Source of the DNA: Megalonaias nervosa
Lineage: Eukaryota; Mollusca; Bivalvia; Unionida; Unionidae
Assembly: GCA_016617855.1 (NCBI GenBank)
Contig: JAECUM010000819.1
Location: forward strand, 1 to 64,000
Reading direction: 5' to 3'
DNA: 64,000 nt
Under the pieces are notes generated by a model. It ran no database searches, was not told the DNA's origin, and was given only the letters and a program-made list of their open reading frames with translations. Positions 1-13,100 of this stretch are shown here, piece by piece. The position numbers and the translations under genes are program-made. Each line of letters begins with the position of its first letter. Positions within the stretch are counted from its first letter, which is position 1.

Positions 1-745
1 TCTTTATCTGACTCTGACATGAAATTAAAAGTCCTTAATCAGTAAGTCTTTATCTGACAGACATGAAATTAAAAGTCCTTTTTCAGTAAGTCTTTATCTG
101 GCTCTGACATGAAATTAAAAGTCCTTTTTCAGTAAGTCTTTATCTGACTCTCACATGAAATTAAAAGTCCTTAATCAGTAAGTCTTTATCTGACTCTGTC
201 ATGAAATTAAAAGTCCTTTTTCAGTAAGTCTTTATCTGGCTCTGACATGAAATTAAAAGTCCTTTTTCAGTAAGTCTTTATCTGGCGCTGACATGAAATT
301 AAAAGTCCTTAATCAGTAAGTCTTTATCTGACTCTGACATGAAATTAAAAGTCCTTAATCAGTAAGTCTTTATCTGACTGACATGATATTAAAGTCCTTT
401 TTCAGTAAGTCTTTATCTGGCTCTGACATGAAATTAAAAGTCCATAAATCAGTAAGTCTTTATCTGACTCTGACATGAAATTAAAAGTTCTTTTTCAGTA
501 AGTCTTTTATCTGACTGACATGAAATTAAAAGTCCTTTTTCAGTAAGTCTTTATCTGGCTCTGACATGAAATTAAAAGTCCTTTTTCAGTAAGTCTTTAT
601 CTGGCTCTGACACGAAATTAAAAGTCCTTAATCAGTAAGTCTTTATCTGACTCTGACATGAAATTAAAAGTCCTTTTTCAGTAAGTGACTCTGACATGAA
701 ATTAAAAGTCTTTTTTCAGTAAGTCTTCATCTGGCTCTGACAAGA
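1..745. repeat. 46-bp minisatellite array
   Basis: About 16 head-to-tail copies of a unit that begins 'tctttatctgactctgacat' and ends 'cagtaag'. Copies differ by a few bases, such as 'ccttaatc' against 'cctttttc', and by small deletions. The array runs off the left edge, so its full length is unknown. It abuts the gag relic on its right. Confidence 0.95.
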
Positions 746-749
746 AATT

Positions 750-2045
750 ATAAGAGAAAGAAAGAGGAAAACAAATGTGATTGGAGAAAGAGTTGTGTGA
801 AAGAGACAAATGCAGCTACAGAAAGTAGAAAGAGAATTGCATTTGCAGAGAGAGGAAAGAGTAAGACAATTGCAATTGCAGAAAGAGAGAGAGAGAGAAA
901 ACAAAAAATAGGCTAATGCAAATAAAGATGCAAAGATAAAAGGAAGAAAGAGATGCAGGTACAGAGAGAATGAGAAAATGAAGAAAGGGAATTTCAGTTT
1001 AGATCAAAGGAATTAGAGCTGGCATGAAATTGCATGTCTTCACTTTACGTACAAACTCAGGTTTTGATGTTACAAAAATTATTAGGTTAGTACCCCCTTT
1101 TAAGGAAAAAAGAAGATAAATATTTTCCCAATTTTGAAAAAATTGCTGAAAATTTGAAATAGAGAGAACATCAAACTTTGACATTACATAGTGCACTTTT
1201 TGGTAAAGCTCATGACCTCTACACTTTCCTGTCAGTACAGCCAAGTGTTGATTATCTGTCAGTACAGCTAAGTGCTGATTATGATCTGGTTAAAGAATGT
1301 ATCTTGAAGGGTTATGAGTTGGTACCTGGGGCTTATCAACAAAAGTTTAGGAATGATAAAAAAGAAACTAGACTGATGTCAAATTTGCAAGAGAAAAAGA
1401 CCAAGGTGGTGCTTTTCCAAGAAAGTTCGTCAAGATTGCAAGTTCTCAGACAACTCATATTAGTTGAAGAGTTCAAGAATTGCATCCGTAGTAACATTAA
1501 GACTTACCCTGATGAACACAATGTCAAAACTTGTAAAGCTGACGAGCATTTATTAGCTCATTAAGTTTCTTTTGTCATTAAGTCTTCTACTCACAGTCTA
1601 ATATGAGCACTTCCCAATCTCAGTCTGGCACAACTTTTAGGAATCAAGTTCTGATAAGACTGATCAGAAATCCTTGTCTCTTCCTACCTTCACCTATTGC
1701 AAGAAAAGACGTTATTTCTGATTGCTACTAATTAAAAAATAAGCAGCAGAATCAAGACAGACCTATTCCAAATGCTCTTATTTCTAAAGGTCAAGGTCAT
1801 GGTCATGTATTGAAAGCAATACATTTGTTGGGACAAACAAACAAACACCAGCCTGGTTTTGTTACAGAGAATTATGGGTCACTGATGTCAAAAGATTCTA
1901 TAGCACTCATTAGTAAAATTCTGCCTATAAAATCCCTACTAAAAGTTTAAGTAACACGGGAACTTTTCAGAGTCTTTTATTATCATGGACTTTGCATTTT
2001 TCTGAGAAGTATTCTTCTAATGAGAGTGTTCTTGTGAAACTGTTA
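750..2045 (+). pseudogene. Ty3/gypsy-like gag-protease relic (SCAN-type gag)
   Basis: A decayed retroelement in several frames. Positions 760-1000 are purine-rich and recall the Glu/Arg/Lys-rich N-terminus of this gag type. At 1075-1150 the frame reads RLVPPF, then DKYFPNFEKIAENLK, then a stop. An open stretch at 1178-1564 follows with the SCAN-like core (GKAHDLYTFLSV, DYDLVKECILKGYELVP, LRQLILVEEFKNC). Near 1690-1730 a zinc-knuckle relic (YCKKR, then DC) is broken by a stop. At 1966-2040 SLLLSWTLHFSEKYSSNE matches the region after the protease active site in such elements. No reverse transcriptase or LTR was seen. Family assignment comes from recognised motifs. A coding function is unlikely because of the stops and frameshifts. 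Confidence 0.72.
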
Positions 2046-2273
2046 TTGGTTTATTTAACTAAAATTGAAATGGAAATTGATACTGCCATAGACAGTTTGA
2101 GATTTAATAAATTGTAAATGATAAAAATGACAGTGTGATCAAGCATCAGGTTATCGTTCCAAATTTCTATATAAAAACATGATTTCATAATTGCTATTGT
2201 AGTTAAACAAAGAATTAGCCAGTCATGCCCATGTTATTGTTACACACTATCTTCAATTAAATTCTTGCCGTAG

Positions 2274-2423
2274 ATGTGCCTGATGCTGAAACTGTATCCC
2301 CTGGAGCTGGGAGTGGTGAGAGGAGGGTATTCACAATCCATGGCCTCAAACCTTCAAATGGATACTATTTCCGGGTCAGAGGTGTTAGTGCCTATGGAAT
2401 CGGTTTGCCAAGCCTTGAATCAA
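2274..2423 (+). CDS. Cont: Contactin-like exon 1 in window: end of first FN3 domain
   Basis: The acceptor is ttgccgtag and the donor gtatgt. The exon enters in phase 1 and leaves in phase 1. It reads VFTIHGLKPSNGYYFRVRGV then SAYGIGLPS, the F and G strands of an FN3 fold (L.P...Y.FRV.....G.G.PS). The domain start must come from an exon left of the window. A GA microsatellite begins 11 bases after the donor. Confidence 0.88.
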
Positions 2424-2432
2424 GTATGTAAT

Positions 2433-2487
<55 letters not shown>

Positions 2488-4011
2488 AATGTGAGGTGAT
2501 GCTTCTTCCATCTTCTTCTTCTTCTTCTTATTATTATTATTATTATATATCATGTTTCTTTGGGTTTTACAATTTTCTTTAATTCCAATATGCTATTACA
2601 TAAATGTAACTAATATTAATTTTGTGTGGATTTAAATACTTCATCAGTTTTTGTATTTCTTAAGGTAAAGAATAAAACACTTCATCAATTTTTGAAGTGT
2701 GAGATAATTAATAAAATCCCAAGATTGTACAAAAACTTTGTGTATATCATGTAAGAAACTTCAGTGTTTAATTACACTGCCATGCATATCATTAAATTTT
2801 AACAGCTGTCTATCAGACCCCTGGTGGCGCACCACCTGTTCCCCCTGACAGTGTTGGTGGAGGAGGCGGGGCTGTTGGAATATTGACCATAACGTGGAAG
2901 GTAAATGTTCGCCTGAATATAGTTTACAAGATTGATTATTGCTTAACATTAATGACTGCATAACGATACTTGTCGTATGTACTACTTACTGTACATAGAC
3001 AACGTGTGTATAGAAGTTTTGAAATATAGACCTTAACTTGGACTTTTTTTGTCAGCTATTTAGATTTTCTTTCCCTATTTCTACATATTGATGACTTTGA
3101 ATACGACTGCAGTGAGTTATTATATCTACCCATGTATAAGTCACACTTGGTGGCAAATGCTATAGACTCACATCTGCCATCACATACAAGCATGTATATG
3201 TTACACTCAGTGGCAAATATTATAGACTGCCATCACATACAAGCATGTATATTTTACACTCAGTGGCAAATATTATAGACTGCCATCGCATAGAAACATC
3301 ACAGCATGTACAAATTGGTCCCAGTGGAAAATATGATGGGCTTACATCTGCTGTCACATGCAAACATAGTCTTATTTAAAAGTCATGATCAGTGGCAAAT
3401 TGTATAGACTCATATCAGTGCTGTCACATACAACCATAGTCGAAATCGCAAGAACAGACATTAATTTTCACAGTTGTAGTAGCAGAATGCAAATTTACAT
3501 TTGGCTTGGATTCACCCAATGTTCAAGCATTAAAATTCAAATACAGTATCAGGATAAATTTTTGTGAACAACTTGTTAATGAACATCAATTTCCTGTATG
3601 TTGACTCATTATGAATTGGTTGTTCACACTATTGTATATGGACTGAACTCATAAATATTCTATGTGCTAGCAAACAAAAGCCAACACGTTTTGTGTCCAC
3701 ACAAATATAGTGATAAAATATATCTAGGTATCACTTTTGGAACTATTTTTTTTCCATTAAGGAAGTATATCTGCTTGTGCTTATTTTTCAGTCCTGTATT
3801 TCCTTATTTAGGCCTGTTTGATTTTTCTTCTGATTTTATTCACTTTCATCCTTCATCTCACTCTCCCCATCTGAATGAACAGATCTTAAAATGTTTCAAA
3901 ACTGTTGACCCTCTTGTATACATTTATGTAATCAGTCAAAAGTTGCCATCTAGAATGCAGTAACATGAAACACGAACAAGTAAAAGTAGGCTTCAAGGAT
4001 TAACTTTTTTT

Positions 4012-4109
<98 letters not shown>

Positions 4110-7100
4110 GAGCTCAATGATTCTGAGACTACGGTGGTGCTTGGTGCTACTGTTTAATTGACAGGACACTAAGAATTTGTTTTCCAGATATTCAGATGTT
4201 GGTGCTTTTCAATCCTTCTACCATTTCTGCCTTGCAGTATAATCCTAAATCAATTGCTTTTATTACCCAATTTTAAATAGTGTGATTACCGCCCAATTGT
4301 TCTTAATTTCAGCCTCTTCCACATGAGGATTGGGGAGGACCATGGGTTGCCTATACTGTATACTGGCGACTTCGGTCACAGGCAGATGGAAAATGGTCAG
4401 AGGTGACTTCTTTTTTCTTATGTTATATTGTTTATTGTCACATATATTTATTTGTTACATTGGAATGCTGGTTTCTAATCTGACTACAGACGTGTGAAAT
4501 TTTCTTTCTGAGACTAGTTAATTAGATTATGAAGACATATGAATGGTCCAAGCTTGTGTTTTAGAACAAAAATAGTGTGTTGCAGGATATGTGGTGACAT
4601 TTGTATTTCTTCTCTAATTCTATAAAAACAATTCTTCTGTTAGATAAAGTTATGTTCAATATTTTTACATTGAAGCAGATTACAGGCCACCATTGTTCGA
4701 TTACTGACAGCAAAAAGGGTTTGGTTTCGCTTAAACTTGCTGAACATCTACTCAGTTCTCTTTTGTGTACAATGCCTGACCAAGTTCATCAATGGAATAG
4801 TTACCCCCCCCCCCCCAATGGCTTTGAAGAATGAGATATCTTGCAGGATTAAACCTCAAATAATATCTAGTTATACCGACAACTAGTGTGTGTTTCTGTA
4901 ACAGTCCTTAATATTTTCATATACAGTTTGGTTACATCTTGTAATACTTATTACTGTAAGATTCAGTTTCTATGCAAATTCAATGGAATGGCATTTAGGT
5001 TCAAACCTGTTGAGCTGCCATTTTCTTTTCTTGCTTTTGCTTATGGAAATTGTGAGTACCATTAGATTTAGATAGCTTGAATTAATGGCTAGTTACAAAA
5101 TGAATGAACATGCTGTTCAATGAAACTTTGCACACCTTATCAGATCCAAACATGGTCAAGCCTTTTTCAGCTTGTATTAACCATACGATTCTGTGACATC
5201 AAGTGTACTAACCATACAATTCTGTGACGTCAAGTGTTCATAAATATTTTAAGCTGGTTGAGTTTTTGTTAAAATACAATGTTTGTCCAACTCAGACGTT
5301 TAACAGAAACTCAAAAAAGACTTCGGGCCCTTGGTCAAGACTATCTTTTTGTCCAGGAAACACTTGAAGTTAGCAAAAATTACTGTCACAAGCCCAGGGT
5401 ATGTGCTATTTGTATTTACATCTCTGCTTTTAGCTTTGTTAGATTTTAGTGATTATTTGATGATTATGGGCAGTTGTTGTTGGGAAGATATTTCTCAACC
5501 CACGTAAATAGTCACTTTCTATGAGCATAATGTACTGTAATCATGAAACTTAGTGACAGCATGGATTAGTTCTCTAAAATGGACCGTCCCTAATTTCTTA
5601 ACAAAGTTGTATTATCTGGATATTTTTAGGTATATGTGTTTAGTAATTTGAGACTGGAATAATTCTTTGTATTGGGTGTTTGTGTCGTGTTTTGTATTAC
5701 ATGGTTGAAGTGCTAATATTCTGCTCGAGAAGGCTTTCTAATAAGACATACAAATGTGAAACAAGAGAAAACTGTGCAAGTCAGAAATTAGAGTTTCATG
5801 ATGCATGGTCATTAGGTGATTAGAGAATTATTTTACTGCATTTTAGATTTTTTCAGTTGATACTGACTGTTGTCTTGAGGACCATGAAAATGGAAAAACA
5901 ACAGTCTTCGGGCCACACCCATAACAATGTGCCTTACCCAGTAGAGAGACCCCTTGCATGTATGGTACCATTATATGATGCTTGTATTGAAGTCCATGTT
6001 TATCAATGTGATAACTAGAAATCAGAAAATAGTTCCATAACCTTCTTAATTGTGTCTTCTTTAAACACAGGCCAATATAATGGATGGTAATTCTGGGTTG
6101 TATGCACACACAGTTGGGAAAGAATTTTACTACCTTCGATATGAAGTCAAAGTTCGTCCATACAACCAGTTTGGAATTGGACCTGAATCAGATATTAGTG
6201 TCATCTTCTCAGCTGAAGACCGTGAGTAATTAACCTTGGCCTCATTTAAGTAAGGCTTCTTGGACCTGTTACTTTTCTCTCATCATTTATCCCATGTTGT
6301 ATTTAGTCATGGCATATTAATTTAAATATTAATATCAACAATACTATAGAAATCACAGAAATCACTGTTTAAATGAGGTTTTGTGCTTACTCAGAAATTA
6401 ATGTTGTAGATTATTTCACAGTGTCAAGGACAGTGTCTCAGGTCGTTTTTGTATGACACTTGTTGAATAATTTGATAAGCCACTGGGGAAGCTCATGGCA
6501 TACTCGTTGACTACTTTCAAAAACTTCCTATCAAATCAACACTACTAATAGGTCCCATACTTTCTGTCCTGTCGAACACTTTGTAGCCATATTTATTATC
6601 TCTTTATATATTTGACCAAAAGATTATATTCAAGACTTTAGAAAATAAAATAGATGATAATTGTTCATCTAGAAGTGTTTTTCAACTTGCAGATCAAGAC
6701 ATATGTTAGTGTGATAATTTATAGAGAATATTAAAGTTAAACCTGAGACTGCTGGATACAGCTTCTGATACAGGACGATAGTTGGCATTATGGTGGGTCA
6801 GGACCATGGAAGCTGATTTTGTGTATAAAGTGAAACTTCCCAACACCGAACTCGATCAGATACGATTTTAGGATTTATGGGGATTTTGGTTTTGTCATGT
6901 TTGCTATTTTCACCTTAGAATGAGATTATGTTAGACAACATTAGTAAAGATGTTGATAGTTCTGGTGCAGTAATACTTTTAAGTATTACCGTCTTCTATA
7001 CTTACATACTCAAAGACACATCTCCTACTGCTTTCATTTATTAAGCCTTTATGTGTTTCCCTTGTTGTATGAGTTTGGAAAATTCAAGAACTCCCAAAGC

Positions 7101-10100
7101 AATGATTTGTTTTTCTACCTTTCTATAATGAGGAAATGCAAAAAGTGTCCCTGCAAAGTATTTAAATATACATTCTTTATAAAAAAACATAATCTCATGA
7201 AAGGATCTATGAATTTTATGTTATTTGACAACAAATACATGTTAAATTACCCACATAGCACTGAAAACTTAACAGTAACATTAACAGTATCAAAATAACA
7301 TAATAATTGTAATAAGTAAGCACATATGATTCTTTTCATCCATTTTTCATTGCATATGAGTCTACATGGACTGGCTGAATCAAAGGGAGTTTTACATAAG
7401 ACTGGGTTGGTTGGCTTTGAATCAAAGGGAGTCTGACATAAGACTGGGTTGGTTGGCCTTAAATCAAAGGGAGTTTGACAAAAGACTGGGTTGGTTAGCC
7501 TTTAATCAAAGGGAGTTTGACATAAGACTGGGATGAATGTCCTTAAATCAAAGCGAGCTTGACATAAAACTGGGTTAATCGGCCTAGAATCAAAGGGATT
7601 TTGACATAAGACTGAGTTGATTTACCTTGAATTAATGGGAGTTTGACATGAGACTGGGTTGGTTGGCCTTGAATCAAAGGGAGTATGATATAAAATTGGC
7701 ACCTGAGTTGACATTACTTTAGAATACATAGCAGGTGTAACTACAGTACATCTGAAAACTATATACAGTGTGACCCCGCTATAGCATGCTCCGTTATAAC
7801 ATGAATTCGGATATAACACGGGCGTGGCGTGGCTCCCGAAATTTCATATACATGTATTTTTCTCGTACACAAAAAAAAATTCTTTCTTAAAAGTACAAAA
7901 AAATAAAAAAAGTTTATCATTTTAAGGAAGAGATCATATATGAATAATACAAGACAAAAAAGTTTATTCAGGAATCGCACAGGGCTTCGCCAATGTTGCA
8001 AATTGCAATTTTTTTTCCTTATTGGCGGCAAAATATATGGCGATTTTTTTGTTGGCGACATTGTTGGCTGTTTAAACTTGTATGTACAACCATTGGTTTG
8101 GAGTGGAGAAATTCAGAGGCCCAATGAAAGGAAGCCGCAAAGTTGATATAAAATGCACTGAAATTTATCTATTGTAACATAAACAAATTCTTTGTCCATA
8201 TTGACAAACCATATTAACAGTGCATTGTTATATATTAAATCTGCTTATATTGACATCTAGCATGAGTACTGTATGTTTTGAGATATCTGCTTTTTTTCAA
8301 ATTTACATTTCTGGTAGCGGAGATCAACCGGGCAAGGCATTATCTCACAATCTATCTTTCATCGGATTTTTGGCCGCTCGCTAGTAATTAATATATTTAC
8401 ATAGACTGACATTTGTATTTACATGGTAAGAAAAATTCCTCTTCTTTTCACTCAGAATTAAATCCTTCAGAACATTCACATTTTCTGTAGTAATCCCTGT
8501 CATCAGACCAGAACACCTGCGTCTCTATCATATATTGACCCTTTCTTTAAATTTCTGAGGCATGCGTGGAAGACAGCATCATTCCACTACCACAAATGTA
8601 AAAGCAAAAACAAAAAACAAAAAAAAAAAGAAAAGAAAAACAAGCTCTCACTTGTCTATTCAATAGGCGGGAGGAACAGCAACTACAATTGACCATACAA
8701 CGGGCAATTCATTTTTTTAAAAAATGTACCCAGATAAAATAGCAGCTGAAATTTCAAAGAAACATTACCTTTGAAGCTCCAGTTGTTATGAAAATGTACT
8801 AAGCAAACAAGTAAAAAGTCAGTCTCAATCATGCAATACAATTTTTTGATGTTGCCGCCACAATAAGAAATGGGCATTTGTTTGGTTCTCCAAAGCTGTC
8901 CTTTTGCGGTGACTTCAATAACGCATGTAAAGAAAGCTGACTACAATCTTCAATAAAAACAAAGAACCTTTCTTCAAAGGAAGTCAGTACCGAACCTAAA
9001 TAAAAGCAATGGAATCTGATGGATTGTTTCATCTTCCAACGTGACTGAACACTTTTACTGTGCCGTGAAAGTTTCCCTTTTACAGGAAAGAGGTTTATTC
9101 TTATGAACTCTACCGACAGCGCTTGAAACACAAACTTTTACCGACTTGGGATGTACTGAAAAGTAAATGTGCTTCATCATTCGTTAGGTGATTCTGCTAT
9201 TTTTTTCCCGCTAAATTCAGACCTATATGACCTGTGACAAAATTATTGAATACTTTAAATCTGTTTGTGTGCATATTTTCGATGGAATTACTTGTATTGT
9301 GGATTCAATGTATGTGACGTGATTCGCAGTTGAGCAAACGGTGTCGATACTTTATTTATTGCTATACATTAGACATGTATATATAAAGAGTATACATGTA
9401 TCTGTACCAATGCGTGGTTCTCTGAATAAAGTAAAATATTATATATGACTTCTCTGTTTTCACTACAGGTGTATTTCTCATTTAATATGCATCGATTTAA
9501 GGTGATAACTGTGCTAAGGAAGCACATATATTTGCACCCGCATTTATTACCTACCCCTCCCCCGCATTTTTTCAGGTATGTACATAATTTTCTTCAGCTA
9601 ACTGACCTGGTTTCTTATAACACGGTTCGGTCTATAACACGGTCGGATTCTATGGCTCCCAAGTACCGTGTTATAGCGGGGTCACACTGTATATAGGTCA
9701 GATTACTTTCCTTTTTTCCTGGTGTCTTTAGTGGCGTGGAATTCAGCCATGTAGTTAAAGTAATTTAATGACATCCCGGCTGATTGATATAAGAAATAAA
9801 TTGTGAAACCCTCCAAATTCACTGTGAGAAAAGATTACAAATCCTGTCCTTGGAAACAGTTTGATGCTCCCTAAAATTCAGATATACCTGCTCTCAGACT
9901 GATGGATTGACAGATATACCTGCTCTCAGATTGATGGATTGACAGATATACCTGCTCTCAGACTGATGGATTGACAGATATACCTGCTCTCAGACTGATG
10001 GATTGACAGATATACCTGCTCTCAGACTGATGGATTGACAGATACACCTGCTCTCAGATTGATGGATTGACAGATATACCTGCTCTCAGACTGATGGATT

Positions 10101-13100
10101 AACAGAACAGATAGTGCAGATGGGCCTTTGCTAAAATTTATGATAACGTCAAGTATAAATGTCGAAGATCATCCACATGCACAATAGTTCAATATATATT
10201 GAAATATTTTAAAGTACAATAATATTCAAAACAAAGATATTAATTGTTGGTGTGCCAAAAAAAGAATAATTAAATTAAACATGAATAGGCAAAATATGAA
10301 CAAAATCATAACAAAAAGACTTTGAGGTTAATTTTTTAAACTTTTGAAGCAGTAGATGTTTAAGATGGAGTTGCATGAATCACTAAATGATATTGAAACC
10401 CATTTGAAGAAGATCATCATTAGATAACTTTAATTAGGATAAATTTCAACAAGACTTTACAAGATTCCTAAAGATATTGAAAAGAAGCAAACTTCATAAC
10501 CTAACTGAGTGCTGAATGGATACTTTGCATAACAAACTTTTGATGGCAAATAAGCAAAAATACAAGATGGATGTTCGACGTGATAGAATATCTAACACTG
10601 TACACAGATATCAAGTACTCTGATTAAACTCAGACATATATTTTCTGAATGGTTAAGAACAGACAGGTTTGTATTGAGGGCAAGGTGAGGATACTAAATT
10701 TTATTTTGTAGGCTGTGGAATCAATTTTAAATACTCCCCTTAAACATACACAAAGACCATCATGCACTGTTTGAATAGATACACTAATTGGTGTAGAAGC
10801 TCTCCAGTAAAAATATAGAGGATTGGGGAAATTTAAAAATGAATTAGATCTATCTATTAATGTGACAACATAGTTAAACCATGTTATATAACACTTGTAA
10901 ATGTGATTAAGAATGACATGCTGATGTATCAGTCATATTTCAGTATAGTAGTCCTATGGACTACAAAGATGGATGGTACCATTGGAATAAACAGTATTAT
11001 TCAAAATTATTATCCTCACAGATAAACAGATATGATGGATGGAAATATATCTTTGTTTCAGAAAATTTTTTATGCACAGAACAATTATCATAATACCAAA
11101 GACTGTATTATAATGTAGATAATTCCATTGATACAGCATCAAAAGATAGCTAGGTTACACAGATTTAAAAGTCAATAATTATATTATGCTTAATGTATAG
11201 TGTTAATTGTACCACCAATCTGTTTATCTCACCCAACCCACTTTCCTTATTCATGGTCACAATATTGCTATCAGATGATAAACTTGGTCCAGCATGGATC
11301 TGTCCTTTCAAGTTATACCTTTGTTTTCAACATAATTTAACAGGGACAATATCTTAGGCTCAGTCTGCAGTAAACAGAAAACTTAAATTTAATCTAAAAG
11401 CCAGACATATAATGATTTTATTTTCATGCCACAATTGTGTGTTATTACAATCATACTCATTGCAACAAAAATTTAAGAATTAATTAAAGTTTCTATATAT
11501 TTGCGAGAGTTTGCAAGCAAAAGATTGAATTTACTCAACAAAATTCAATGAAATGAACACAGTTGTTAGACTTTCCTCCCTTCTCCATTCCCCAGCTCCA
11601 TTTAGATGTCTTGAACATTGTGCCTGAACTTAAACTGACCTCATGATTGGTGATGTCATATAGTGTGTCATGCGAATATATGACTAAGGTCCATTTTAAT
11701 ATTTGATCACAGTGATTCTCTCATTTAACAGTACCCATCGGTGTTGCAACCAATGTTATGGCATACCCATACAATTCTACTGCAGTACTTGTGACATGGG
11801 ACATAACTCCAAATGTGAGGGAGAACATGAAGGGAACACTTCTAGGATATCAGGTAAATCATGATTAAGCCACATCAAACCCCATGTTCTACTGTAATAC
11901 ATGCAGTGTTTTGGCACTGTGTTTTGGCACTGTGACATAACACTAGTTATCTTGTGTATAATTTAGATTAACCCAGATCACCAAAACATTAGAGTAATTA
12001 TATATGATGAAATAAGGATCAATACACATCCCAGACTCATTCCAGACACCATCGGCCTCTACCACTACATACTAGAAAGAAACAAAAAGAACTGAGATTA
12101 GACTGGGTCTTCCAGTCCACTTCAGATTTCATCTCAATGTCAGGGAAAGCAAAAACAAGGCATGGAGAAAAACAAAATCAAGTGAAAACAAGGCACCCCA
12201 CAATTGTGGGCATTAGAAGGTACTGTTATCATTAATTGAGGTAAATTAGATTAATATTGTAAGAAAAACATGCAAATTCAAAATAAAACTGATAAGAGTC
12301 ATGTAAAATGTTGTAAGTTTACATCAGCCAAAATGTATTTTTGACTTCACGAGCACTATGATGTCATAATATCGATGAATACAGCATGTACTCAAGAGAT
12401 GAGATCAAAATGTGTCCACTTGGTATAAAAATTTGGGCCATACTTTACCCAGACTTCTCAGTGCAGGTCTGGATTAACCTTGGATATAAAAAGTAACCAT
12501 TTTAAAGTGCATTCAAGCCTGTAGTCACTATTACCCAATAAGAATCTTAATGATGTCACAATGACTTTATGGTGTGTCATCTCCATTAGCAATGTAAGGA
12601 ATAGTTTTAGGTTATGGAATCTTTATGATTTTTTTTAATCTTAAAGTTAGATGAAAACATTATAAAATAAAAATGTAGGTATTTCATTGATCAAGTAGAT
12701 ATATTTTGCTCCGATCACTTATGGAAAGTTTAGACACCAGCATGACTATGGTGTCATTGTGTCATGACGTTTTGCTAATATATAATTATTTTGATGTTAC
12801 TACATTCTGTCTCATTGATATAAATTTTACTTTTGTTTGTGTAATAAGATGTGAAATGGCATTCTTTGCTTTAAGAATTACTTTATCTTATCAATGCCCT
12901 CTAGCACTCCCTCGTTTCACGTTATATTTTTTTAACCTGGTTGAGGTTATCTGTAATGAAATCCAAACAGAGCCAGATGACCCAGGCTTCATCAGTCGGC
13001 TTGAGTCGAATAACTACTACTCTCTAAACTAAACCTGTATTATGTCTTGGCTGTAGCTTAGTCAATATAGCAGTGTCAACACAGCATCATACCAGTTAAG

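Larger units (their letters stand above)
2901..4312 (+). other. Intron with minisatellite and AC microsatellite
   Basis: Besides the two repeats listed separately (3128-3440 and 4013-4106), no coding or transposon signal was recognised in this intron. Confidence 0.8.

Noticed and set aside
1..745. Regular spacing that could suggest a CRISPR array.
   Set aside because: The units are contiguous 46-bp tandem copies without unique spacers, in a eukaryotic sequence.
2274..2582. 102-codon open frame starting with the ATG at 2274.
   Set aside because: The ATG is the first bases of a contactin exon read in another frame. The correct frame enters in phase 1 and gives the FN3 sequence.
5297..5398. 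Exon-like stretch between contactin-like exons 3 and 4, with AG before and GTATGT after.
   Set aside because: Exon 3 leaves and exon 4 enters in phase 0 and they join directly into a normal FN3 domain. Using the first acceptor gives a stop in the required frame, and the alternative acceptor gives a peptide with no FN3 likeness.
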